Shown here piece by piece: positions 20,091 to 27,030 of a stretch of DNA of 29,555 nt. The stretch's first letter is position 1, and every line of letters starts with the position of its first letter. The position numbers and the translations under genes were made by a program. The stretch comes from a virus, in the IMG/VR virus record IMGVR_UViG_3300042465_003793, positions 1 through 29,555 of that record. One strand, 5' to 3'. The notes under the pieces were generated by a model that saw nothing but the letters and a program-made list of their open reading frames with translations, was not told the DNA's origin and did no database searches.

Positions 20091-20676
20091 CGGTTGTTTC
20101 CTTTGCAGGATTGGAAGGGGTCGCGGCGGCCTGTTCTTTGGCTTCTTCCTCGGCCATGAAGGCTTCCTCCTCGGGCGACATGATAGCTACGTCCGCCCCC
20201 TTGCGGATAGCCAGGGCGGAGTTGAGCCAGATGGCCTGACACTCCGGCATTTCCCATGCCCGCTTTTCTGGGATGCCGTTTGCGATGAGGTTGGCCACGA
20301 TGGACAGGGGCCAAGGCACCCCCTTGTCGCCGCCCCCTGACTTGGTCTTGTTCTGCTCCCAAAACTTGGGCCAGTCCTGGACGAGGATGTAGCCGGCGAA
20401 GGCTTCCAGCAGGCGCTCAAACTTGGCAGGGCTTCGGGATAAGGCTAGGATGCGTAACTGATCTAACCATCCCATGCGGTCCCCAAGCGGTTCTTCGGCG
20501 CAGACCTTGCAGGCGAAGAGCAGATCAGCGGGGCTGATGCCGCGAGAGCCTGTCACCAGCGGGGAGTCAAAAGCCATCAGGCGCACCCGGTACTTCAGGC
20601 ACCAGGGGTAAAGCAAACGACCCAGCAGCCGAAAGGGCGCCGGGTCGACGTAGGCATTTAAGAAGCGGCGGTCCAC
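20068..20676 (-). CDS. Tail assembly chaperone candidate
   Basis: The 202-residue protein lies between the tube candidate and the tape-measure candidate, the place of gpG/gpT-type chaperones. It has DPAPFRLLGRLLYPWCLKYR near the start, SPADLLFACKVC, and a helical region WEMPECQAIWLNSALAIRKG (about 140-159) before an acidic, Glu/Ala-rich tail. I found no slippery sequence or second frame to suggest the usual -1 frameshift. The start is a GTG directly preceded by AAGGAA. The function is inferred from position. Confidence 0.6.
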   Translation of the reverse strand: MDRRFLNAYVDPAPFRLLGRLLYPWCLKYRVRLMAFDSPLVTGSRGISPADLLFACKVCAEEPLGDRMGWLDQLRILALSRSPAKFERLLEAFAGYILVQDWPKFWEQNKTKSGGGDKGVPWPLSIVANLIANGIPEKRAWEMPECQAIWLNSALAIRKGADVAIMSPEEEAFMAEEEAKEQAAATPSNPAKETTDEPIPRG

Positions 20677-20689
20677 TTCCTTGATGCTA

Positions 20690-20704
20690 CCCCCTTTGCG
20701 GGGA
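20690..20704 (-). repeat. Small hairpin between tube and chaperone genes
   Basis: CCCC and GGGG arms enclose a five-base loop in the 34-base gap. Without a T-run it is not a full terminator. It could lower read-through after the highly expressed tube gene. Confidence 0.35.
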
Positions 20705-20710
20705 AGTCAA

Positions 20711-21088
20711 TTAGTAGGTAATGCCTTCGAAGTCGACCGCAGTGACGGACACCGAAGTAAAGCCCTTCGAAGAGCCCTTGTCGTCGACCTTTGTGATGAC
20801 TCCAGAAAAGGAAGCCGAAGCCGTGCCGCCGGGGTAAGCCGAAGAGGTATTGACCGTGAAGGAGAGCGTTGCGCCGAGAACGGGAATTGAGCCAGTCTTG
20901 GCGATGCCTTCGATGGTGATCTCCGACTTGCGGTCGTCCAGGCGGTGAGTGACCGTGATACCGGCCTCGTTCACAACCATCGACTCGGCGTTGAAGGAGG
21001 ACGAGAGGCTGTAGCTCTGGACAAAGAGGTTAGAGACAGTACCCGCGATACCGTAAACGCAGGTGGTTCCGTTAGAGATGGCGGCCAT
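20711..21088 (-). CDS. Major tail protein (tube) candidate
   Basis: The 125-residue protein is beta-rich, with a Ser-rich strand SYSLSSSFNAESMVVNEAGI, a second ITVTHRLDDRKSEITIEGIA, GATLSFTVNTSSAYPGG and SVSVTAVDFEGITY. This resembles small tail-tube proteins in which a two-layer beta sandwich forms hexameric rings. It comes after a tail-terminator-like gene and before the chaperone candidate, the usual place of the tube gene. At 125 residues it is at the small end for this role. Confidence 0.65.
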   Translation of the reverse strand: MAAISNGTTCVYGIAGTVSNLFVQSYSLSSSFNAESMVVNEAGITVTHRLDDRKSEITIEGIAKTGSIPVLGATLSFTVNTSSAYPGGTASASFSGVITKVDDKGSSKGFTSVSVTAVDFEGITY

Positions 21089-21111
21089 TTGAATATGCAG
21101 GGTTTGGAAGG

Positions 21112-21546
21112 TTACGCGGCAGGCAGGACCACCAGCACGTCAAAGGAGAAAGCCGTCGCCCAGGAGCGTTCGTCGATGCCCTCGTCCTCGGAGCCGATGG
21201 TGACGTCGTAGCAGGTCGCGTCGGTGCTGGCGACGAAGGCCGCCTTGATGCTGGTCAGGTCACGCATATTGCCGGACAGGGCGGCGCAGCGGGCACGGTG
21301 ATCGGCGAGGGTCGTGTCGTCGGCGTTGGAGAAAAGGGTGATGCGGACCGAGCAGGAGTAGTTGCCTTCGCCTTCGGGAAGGTCGGCAGGGTTGCGGGCC
21401 GAGTCGCAGAGGACCACGGCCTTGGGCAAGGTCTGGGTCGCGGCGCTGTCCCCGGTCAGGAAGGTTACGGTTGTCAGGCCAGTCTGGGTCGAGAGGTAGG
21501 TGGCGAGGGTAGACTCGACGATGTGCCGGATGCTCTTGGTGCCCAT
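21112..21546 (-). CDS. Tail terminator / minor tail protein candidate
   Basis: The 144-residue protein has an N-terminal helix (KSIRHIVESTLATYLSTQTG), then strands (AVVLCDSARNPADLP, YSCSVRITLFSNADD), a helix AALSGNMRDLTSIKAAFVA and a final strand SFDVLVVLPAA. This alpha/beta order with a central RITLFSNADD strand is typical of gpU-type tail terminators that cap the tube at the head end. The position between a completion protein and the tube candidate agrees. It is assigned from pattern and context. Confidence 0.65.
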   Translation of the reverse strand: MGTKSIRHIVESTLATYLSTQTGLTTVTFLTGDSAATQTLPKAVVLCDSARNPADLPEGEGNYSCSVRITLFSNADDTTLADHRARCAALSGNMRDLTSIKAAFVASTDATCYDVTIGSEDEGIDERSWATAFSFDVLVVLPAA

Positions 21547-21568
21547 TTCCTTTGCCCGTTATGGGAGG

Positions 21569-22516
21569 TTAGACGCCGTTACGCCGCTTCATGCGCTCGA
21601 TGTACGCCTTCAGGTCTGCGGCCATCTGCTTCTCTCGGTTAGCCAGGGATAGGTTCACGGCATCGGCCTCGGTCGCCACGGCGTTGATATTGCCGATAAG
21701 GTTGCCGATGGTGATCATGTATTCCTTGCTCGTCTCGACGACGCGGGAGTATCCGCCAGCCCCGGCGTGGCGGGCGATGTAGGTCGCCTTGCGGAGGTCG
21801 GCCCCGTAGTTGATTGGGCCGTTCTTGCCGGAGGGCATAGGCAGGGTGAGCAGTGAGCGCAGCCAGCCAGCCTTGACGCGTCCCACTTCGACCTGACGCG
21901 TCCTGACGTAGTCGTCGAGGGCCTGCTTGCTTTCGACGAGCTGACGGGGTTGGCCGATGCGCTGACCCTTCTTGATGCGTCCGCCGAACTTGCCCTTGAT
22001 GGCGTTGTGCTCGCCCTTGATGTCGGTGACCGTGTTGAAGCCGTAGGTGTTCGAGTTGACAGGGACGCGGGCAAGGTAGTTCTTGGCCTTCAGGAACGCC
22101 CGGTCGTAGTTCGGGTCGTTAAGGATACGCGTCATGATCGGCGAAATGCTCAGGGACTCGAGGCTGGACTTGCGGACAAGCTTGTCGAATGCCGCCCGGT
22201 TGTTTGTCTGCGTGGCGTGGGAAAGGCTGCGGAAGACGATAGCCTTCTGGCTGTTCGGGTTGCGGTCCCCGATGGCGATGAACATCTTCCGCGTGTCTCC
22301 GGCGATGGCTTGATTGCCAGCCGTCTCGGCCTTCTTGCTCAGGCCCCCGCCCCCGCCCTTGACCAGTGGGGGCGTGAAGCGGGCCATGTCTTCGCAGATG
22401 AGCGCGGCCTGTTTCTTGGCCGTGTCCTTCTCGGCGGTGCCCGTCTCAGCTGAGAGGCGCCGCAAGGTGGCCATGAAGTCATTCATGGACTTAGGGTTCA
22501 CGGTGACCGTCACCAT
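21569..22516 (-). CDS. Tail completion / neck protein candidate
   Basis: The 315-residue protein begins VTVNPKSMNDFMATLRRLSA, with a long helix and AALICEDMARFTPPLVKGGG, resembling HK97 gp10/gpZ-like tail completion proteins (a helix followed by A...TPP). A second part contains RQVEVGRVKAGWLRSLLTLP, again gpZ-like, and a helical end LSLANREKQMAADLKAYIER. It is longer than most HK97 gp10 homologues (about 130-190 residues). It probably joins the head connector to the tail tube. Confidence 0.6.
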   Translation of the reverse strand: MVTVTVNPKSMNDFMATLRRLSAETGTAEKDTAKKQAALICEDMARFTPPLVKGGGGGLSKKAETAGNQAIAGDTRKMFIAIGDRNPNSQKAIVFRSLSHATQTNNRAAFDKLVRKSSLESLSISPIMTRILNDPNYDRAFLKAKNYLARVPVNSNTYGFNTVTDIKGEHNAIKGKFGGRIKKGQRIGQPRQLVESKQALDDYVRTRQVEVGRVKAGWLRSLLTLPMPSGKNGPINYGADLRKATYIARHAGAGGYSRVVETSKEYMITIGNLIGNINAVATEADAVNLSLANREKQMAADLKAYIERMKRRNGV

Positions 22517-22520
22517 GGCC

Positions 22521-22898
22521 TTACTGGTTGTCGTCGATGACGAGGAGAGTGACCCATGCCGACCCGGGCTTGTAGGTCTGGGTCGTGATGCGGACGGTCT
22601 TCCCGCCGGCCACGATCTTCTTGCCCTGCCCTAGGGACGGGATGACGGCACCCGAGGCGATGATGGCAGCCGATGCCCCAATAGACCCATCTGGGAGGCT
22701 CCAGGAGGCCGTTACAGCGGGGAGCCTGACACTATACTGGGTCCGCTCCATATACCCCCCTGACTCGAGCACCGTGGCGACCGCAGGGTCGGAGATGAGG
22801 CAGGAGAAGGTGATGGCCCCGGAGTTGGCCGACCCGGCCACGCCGAAGTCCGCGATCATCTCCTTCGCGTCAGCCAGAAACTCAGAGTAGAGACTCAT
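22521..22898 (-). CDS. Head-tail connector candidate
   Basis: The 125-residue protein starts with a helix MSLYSEFLADAKEMIADFGV, then strands SGAITFSCLISDP, a helix-strand region and KTVRITTQTYKPGSAWVTLL at the end, a pattern like head-tail attachment proteins. A GTG nine codons upstream would extend it into the terminator hairpin that follows the capsid gene, so the ATG is strongly preferred. It lies four bases before the completion protein. The role is inferred from position between capsid and tail genes. Confidence 0.65.
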   Translation of the reverse strand: MSLYSEFLADAKEMIADFGVAGSANSGAITFSCLISDPAVATVLESGGYMERTQYSVRLPAVTASWSLPDGSIGASAAIIASGAVIPSLGQGKKIVAGGKTVRITTQTYKPGSAWVTLLVIDDNQ

Positions 22899-22925
22899 CT
22901 GTAATTGCCCGATTTGGTAGGACAC

Positions 22926-22954
22926 AAAAAAAGACCCCCATTTCTGGGGGCCTT
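22926..22954 (-). terminator. Strong intrinsic terminator after the capsid gene
   Basis: On the minus strand, AAGGCCCCC and GGGGGTCTT form a nine-pair stem (one G-U) around a six-base loop AGAAAT, followed by a run of seven T that overlaps the base of the stem. It begins 23 bases after the capsid stop codon. It probably limits read-through into the less-needed tail genes and stabilises capsid mRNA. Confidence 0.88.
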
Positions 22955-22976
22955 GTCTGTCGTCTCTTGGCCGCTA

Positions 22977-23846
22977 TTAGGCGGTCTTGAGGCGGTGGAG
23001 GGAGGTCGCGCGACCGACAGCGGCACCGAAGAGCAGCGTGGCGGTGACGTTGTAGTAGCCGCTCTGCTCCTGGCCCATGAGGACCTGGACGCCGAGGCCG
23101 GTGTCGGCGTCGACAGCGTTGGCGACTTCGAAGCCCGGGATTTCGGACATCGGGAGGGCCGAGGCCACAGCGATGGCGTCAGCGCCGCAGGCGAAGCCAG
23201 CGAGGTTTTCGCTGTTCGTCGGGAGGCTGGACCACTGGTAGACAGCGGCGCCAGCGAGGGTGCCGATCTGGCCGGAGGTCAGGATGCCAGCACCGAGGAC
23301 GGAGTTGCCGATGATGGTCGCGTCGCCGAGGAGGCCGTTCGCGTAGGTCGAGTTCAGGATGAACGCGCGGGGTTCAGCGGCCTTGGCGGCGTCGAGGACA
23401 CCCTTGGCGGTGACGACTTCGGCGTAGGTCAGGGCAGCGCCGGTGTCCACGTTGGACGAGTAGTTGGCGTTCGTGATGAGGGCGCCGACTTCAGCGAGGC
23501 ACTTTTCAGCGAGGGCGTTGGCGGCGGTCGGGACGAAGGCGTTCGAGAGGAACTGAGCGCCATACATCTTGACGTCGAGGGGTGAGAAGCGGGACGAAAC
23601 CTTAAAATGTTTTAGAGTGACATTGGCCGCCTGAATTACGGCGTCGTCCTGGGTGAGGTAGCCGCCGGTGGAAAATTCCGTGGCGGTGGACGTGCCGATC
23701 AGGGGGACCTGAACGGTCTTGCCGGCACCCGACTCAGCGGCGGTAAAGACGCTGGAGAAGGCGCGGAGCGCGGGGAGCTTGCCCTTGAGGGAAGCGATAA
23801 CCGACTCGGCCAGGATGGACGGAGCGGCGACGATGGAGTTAGCCAT
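22977..23846 (-). CDS. Major capsid protein
   Basis: The 289-residue protein is placed between a scaffold-like protein and a terminator and has the composition of HK97-fold coat proteins: few Cys, many Ala/Val/Gly/Thr, an N-terminal helix APSILAESVIASLKGKLPAL, then FTAAESGAGKTVQVPLIG (E-loop/P-domain-like strand), a helical spine AANALAEKCLAEVGALITNA and a beta-rich A domain with PRAFILNSTYANGLLGDATI. It ends with a typical GYYNVTATLLFGAAVGR strand. No N-terminal delta domain is present, which fits the separate scaffold gene. The leader CAATAAACACAT before the ATG has no ribosome binding site. Confidence 0.85.
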   Translation of the reverse strand: MANSIVAAPSILAESVIASLKGKLPALRAFSSVFTAAESGAGKTVQVPLIGTSTATEFSTGGYLTQDDAVIQAANVTLKHFKVSSRFSPLDVKMYGAQFLSNAFVPTAANALAEKCLAEVGALITNANYSSNVDTGAALTYAEVVTAKGVLDAAKAAEPRAFILNSTYANGLLGDATIIGNSVLGAGILTSGQIGTLAGAAVYQWSSLPTNSENLAGFACGADAIAVASALPMSEIPGFEVANAVDADTGLGVQVLMGQEQSGYYNVTATLLFGAAVGRATSLHRLKTA

Positions 23847-23877
23847 ATGTGTTTATTGGGTGAGGGTTAAGGGAAAA

Positions 23878-24318
23878 TCAGAGAGCAGCCTTGATGATGG
23901 CGTGCTTGTGGGTCGCGAAGTATTCGTTGCGCTCCTTGGAGCCGACCGGGAGGGACATGAAGACCGCGAGATGGTCGACGGCCTCGGCGGACGGCTTGGC
24001 GTCGGCAGGGCTGATTTCGACCGGGGAGACGCCGACGGAGGCCACGATCTTGGCGGCTTCCTTGGAGGCGTTGACCTTGCTGGCTTCGAGCGAGGCGACC
24101 ATCGCCTTGAAGCCTTCGACTTCCTTGGCGGCCACTTCGAGGGCGGCGGTCAGTTCGGCGAGCTTGGCGTCCTTGGACGCGGCTTCGACCTTGAGGGACT
24201 CGAGCTCGGAGGCGGCGCCCACGGTGAGTTTCTCGACGGTGGCACGGAGGTCGTCGCGCTCGGCGGTGACGCCCGAGATGGCGGCGGTGGCTTCGAGGAG
24301 CTGTTCTTCGATGGTCAT
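23878..24318 (-). CDS. Scaffold-like coiled-coil protein
   Basis: The 146-residue acidic protein is helical from residue 1 to about 95 with heptad patterns (TAERDDLRATVEKLTVGAAS, DAKLAELTAALEVAAKEVEG), then a Pro/Ser linker and a short end SKERNEYFATHKHAI, reminiscent of the capsid-binding tail of phage scaffolding proteins. It lies between the protease and capsid genes, the place of lambda Nu3 or HK97-like scaffold. It should guide procapsid assembly and be removed by the protease. Confidence 0.75.
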   Translation of the reverse strand: MTIEEQLLEATAAISGVTAERDDLRATVEKLTVGAASELESLKVEAASKDAKLAELTAALEVAAKEVEGFKAMVASLEASKVNASKEAAKIVASVGVSPVEISPADAKPSAEAVDHLAVFMSLPVGSKERNEYFATHKHAIIKAAL

Positions 24319-24340
24319 CTTGTTATTGCGAAGGTTGGAA

Positions 24341-25129
24341 TTAGAACGAGCGCAGGGCGTCGTTGAAAGAGTCTGCCAGCCCGGTCACTAAGCCCTGGGC
24401 GGCGGCCTGCTTGCCGGAGAAGGTCTGGCCTTCCATGGCTTCGGCCTTCACCATCTTGCGCTTCATGTTCACGGCTTCCTTGAACTCGGCGTGGATCGTG
24501 TCGACGCCTTCCTGCAGGTTGCTCATCTGGCCTTCGTCGAGGCTCGTGCCTTCGATGCCGGCGCCCTTGAACTTGCCGGACTTGATGACGACCATCTTGA
24601 TACCCTGCATTTTGGCGGCTTCGGAGTAGTCAGGAATGGCCATGTAGACGCCGATGGAGCCGACAGTGGACGAGGGGGAGGCCACGACGCGGTCGGCAGC
24701 GGACCCAATCCAATAGGCGGCGGAGGCCATCTCGGAGTCCGTGTAGGCGAGGGTCGGCTTGCTTAGGTTGCGGACTTTGTTGGCCAGTTCTTCGACACCC
24801 GTGACTGTGCCACCAGGGGAGGAGATTTGCAGGGCGACCTTCTCGACCGCAGGGTCGGAGGCGAAAGCGTCAAGGGCTTCGGAGATGTCGTTAATGTCAG
24901 CGACTCCCATCATCTTCTCCAGTGGGGAAGCACCCTTGGAAATGATGCCCACCACTGGCACGATCCCGATGCCGTCGACGACGTAAGGCTTAGGGGCCAC
25001 GCCGAAGAGCTGGGCGAGCATATCCGTAAAGCCGAACTTCTCGGCCAGAGCGGCATGGTCTTTAGCGCGAGCCGGGTCGATGAGGAGGGCTTCCCGGCCA
25101 GACAAGCCATTGAGGAGGAATCGGGGCAT
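24341..25129 (-). CDS. S49-family prohead protease (lambda gpC-like)
   Basis: The 262-residue protein has the S49/SppA signature: GIVPVVGIISKG (55-66), the oxyanion motif QISSPGGTVTG (101-111), DSEMASAAYWIGSAADRVVA (131-150) with catalytic Ser136, SSTVGSIGVY (153-162) and SGKFKGAG (184-191) with Lys186 or Lys188 as general base. It probably cleaves scaffold and portal or capsid precursors in the prohead. The ATG at 25129 is four bases after the portal stop and gives the full domain. Upstream residues in frame are shadow-like. Unlike lambda gpC there is no long C-terminal scaffold extension, because the scaffold is a separate gene. Confidence 0.9.
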   Translation of the reverse strand: MPRFLLNGLSGREALLIDPARAKDHAALAEKFGFTDMLAQLFGVAPKPYVVDGIGIVPVVGIISKGASPLEKMMGVADINDISEALDAFASDPAVEKVALQISSPGGTVTGVEELANKVRNLSKPTLAYTDSEMASAAYWIGSAADRVVASPSSTVGSIGVYMAIPDYSEAAKMQGIKMVVIKSGKFKGAGIEGTSLDEGQMSNLQEGVDTIHAEFKEAVNMKRKMVKAEAMEGQTFSGKQAAAQGLVTGLADSFNDALRSF

Positions 25130-25133
25130 AAGA

Positions 25134-26657
25134 TTAGGAATTGGGTTCGTCGAGCTCTTCAGGTTCTTCCTGATCGGCGGGCTCGTCTTCGCCTTCGGCC
25201 TCCGGGCCTTCCATGACGTCGCCGCCAATCGTGCCGACAGGGGTGTTCGACGGACGGAAGAGCAGCTCGAAGGGGATGCCGTACTGAGCCGCCAAGTCCT
25301 TGATGTGGACCATGTCGGAGGCTCGCTTCGCCATCTCGGAGCGGAAGTCTAGACCGCGCTGGGCGTAGAGTTCGGACATTGAGAGCAGGCCCATCTCGAC
25401 GTCGGCCCGGTCGTTCGCGGCTTCACGGCCAGCGTCGACAGTGACGGACTTCGGGGTGGTCCAGGAAACTTGGTTCCACTGCGGGTCGTCGGGGAGTTCG
25501 CCGGCGGCGATGCCCTGCCCGATGATGTAGCCCCAAGTTGGGACGCAGAAGTTCTCGATGATGATGCTCTGATACTTGCCGAACACGCGGCCAGCCTTGG
25601 CGGTGATCAGGCGGACGGTAGCGCCGCCGAGCTTGGACGAGTCGCTGACGAACTCGTAAGGGAGCACGCCCATGCTGATGTCGCGCTCGAGGGCGGACAG
25701 GAAGCCGGTGAAGGTGGCGTTGGGGCGGTTGCTCTGGAAGGACGTCATGTCCTCCCCGGGTTCAAGGGCGATGAGTTTGCCGCCCATCGTGTTGGCGAGG
25801 TTGGCGTAGGAGCCGTTGACGACCGCGCCGAGTTCGCCGGCCATGTCGCCGTCAAGGACGCCGCCCGTCTTCTTGATGATGCGGGTCACGTCGCCGTTGT
25901 CCTTCACGGCCTGCTTCTCGAGGGCGAGGATTTCCATCTCGTCCTGGATGGAGTTGATGGAGTGCTGGAGCAGGGGGACGCCACGGGCGCCGCTCGCGTA
26001 CTCCTGGTCGACGACCATCATCATGGACTGGGCCAAGATTTGGCGGGACGAGCCGTCCGAGCGGTAGATGTTTACGGCGATGTATTCGCCATAGGGACCG
26101 AACTGAATGCCGTCGTGCATCCCTTCGGGCACCTTGCCCTCAAGAGGGTCGCCGACGCGGTGGGCTTCCATCAGCTGAATCTTGGCTTCGCCGGCGCCGT
26201 TGCGGACCTTGGCGGCGAACGAGTCACCGTCGCGGATCATGCCGCGCAGGAGGATGGACTGAGCCTGGTAAAACGAGAAGCGGTTCGTGATGTCGATGCG
26301 CTTGGCCTTCTCCGCGAAGTAAGCCTCGTAGCGTTCCTGCATCTCCGGGGTGCTCGCGTGGGACTGAGGCTTGATGCCGTCGCCCACGGTGTAGAGGCAC
26401 ATATCCGCGAGGATCTGCTTGAACAGGCCAGAGTTGCGCTCCGCCCAGCGGCACTTCCGCATCATCGTGAGGCGGTCGTAGGGCGTCAGGTCGCGGCGAA
26501 GGTCACGCGGTTCAGCGCCGTAGGCCGAACGGCGGGCACGCGTCACGCCGATGGACTGCCAATCGCCGTAGGAAGCCTGCGGAGCAGGGGCGGCAGGCGT
26601 GGCCTTGGGCGTCTTAGGACGCAGGCTGACGGTCTTAATCTTCTTGCGGATGGCCAT
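25134..26657 (-). CDS. Portal protein (lambda gpB-like)
   Basis: The 507-residue protein has portal-family features: YDRLTMMRKCRWAERNSGLF (near 60-79), a wing region GMIRDGDSFAAKVRNGAGE, GVPLLQHSINSIQDEMEILA (clip/stem region), and TFTGFLSALERDISMGVLPY with DSSKLGGATVRLITAKAGR near 350-375, closely like gpB-type portals. The end is very acidic (GPEAEGEDEPADQEEPEELD). Twelve copies should form the dodecameric ring for DNA entry and tail attachment. The N-terminal 35 residues are basic and disordered. The ATG follows the gpW-like stop by five bases. Confidence 0.92.
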   Translation of the reverse strand: MAIRKKIKTVSLRPKTPKATPAAPAPQASYGDWQSIGVTRARRSAYGAEPRDLRRDLTPYDRLTMMRKCRWAERNSGLFKQILADMCLYTVGDGIKPQSHASTPEMQERYEAYFAEKAKRIDITNRFSFYQAQSILLRGMIRDGDSFAAKVRNGAGEAKIQLMEAHRVGDPLEGKVPEGMHDGIQFGPYGEYIAVNIYRSDGSSRQILAQSMMMVVDQEYASGARGVPLLQHSINSIQDEMEILALEKQAVKDNGDVTRIIKKTGGVLDGDMAGELGAVVNGSYANLANTMGGKLIALEPGEDMTSFQSNRPNATFTGFLSALERDISMGVLPYEFVSDSSKLGGATVRLITAKAGRVFGKYQSIIIENFCVPTWGYIIGQGIAAGELPDDPQWNQVSWTTPKSVTVDAGREAANDRADVEMGLLSMSELYAQRGLDFRSEMAKRASDMVHIKDLAAQYGIPFELLFRPSNTPVGTIGGDVMEGPEAEGEDEPADQEEPEELDEPNS

Positions 26658-26662
26658 GGAAA

Positions 26663-26917
26663 TTAGTCCTGACGGTTCTGCCAGTCGGTCGAGATGATCG
26701 TGCGACGATAGCCGTAGGTGGCAGGGTCTAGCCTCGATAGGGCCAGTAGGGCCTCGCTCAACATTTCTTTGGCGGGCAAGACCATCTGGCGGCTGGCGCT
26801 CGAACCGCTGTCAGAGTAACTCATGAGGGTCTTCCCCTCAGTAATTAGGGCGACAGCCTTCTCCTTGATCGCAAGGAGTTCGCATTCAGTGAGGCCGATG
26901 AATAGTCCTTGAGCCAT
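26663..26917 (-). CDS. Head-tail joining protein, gpW-like
   Basis: The 84-residue protein occupies the place of lambda gpW, between large terminase and portal, and has the same plan: an N-terminal helix (ECELLAIKEKAVALITEGKT), a short beta hairpin (SDSGSSASRQMVLPA) and a second helix (KEMLSEALLALSRLDP). gpW plugs or extends the portal after DNA packaging. The sequence identity to gpW is low by eye, so the family call rests on pattern and position. Confidence 0.72.
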   Translation of the reverse strand: MAQGLFIGLTECELLAIKEKAVALITEGKTLMSYSDSGSSASRQMVLPAKEMLSEALLALSRLDPATYGYRRTIISTDWQNRQD

Positions 26918-26948
26918 TTAAACTTGCCGAGAATGGAAGCCGTAGAGG

Positions 26949-27009
26949 GGGTACGCCGCCCAGCCCACGCCATGAGTCTCTTCCTCCCACGACACTAAAC
27001 GGCGTACCC
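26949..27009. repeat. 10-bp inverted repeat between large terminase and gpW-like genes
   Basis: GGGTACGCCG at 26949-26958 and CGGCGTACCC at 27000-27009 are perfect complements separated by 41 bases. In the transcript they would close a loop shortly after the terminase stop codon. The gap of about 113 bases is unusually large for this block. It contains no convincing gene. Confidence 0.65.
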
Positions 27010-27030
27010 TTGCTGATAGCGTGCCAAGGG

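Noticed and set aside
25470-26666. 398-codon plus-strand frame opposite the portal gene
   Set aside because: The portal on the minus strand has clear family motifs. The plus frame is a compositional shadow without motifs or a plausible leader.
26846-26973. Short minus-strand frame starting MAWAGRRTPST with GGGAGGA upstream
   Set aside because: It has a good ribosome binding site but overlaps the gpW-like gene out of frame, has Arg/Ser-rich shadow composition and ends inside that gene. A leader peptide is possible but not supported.
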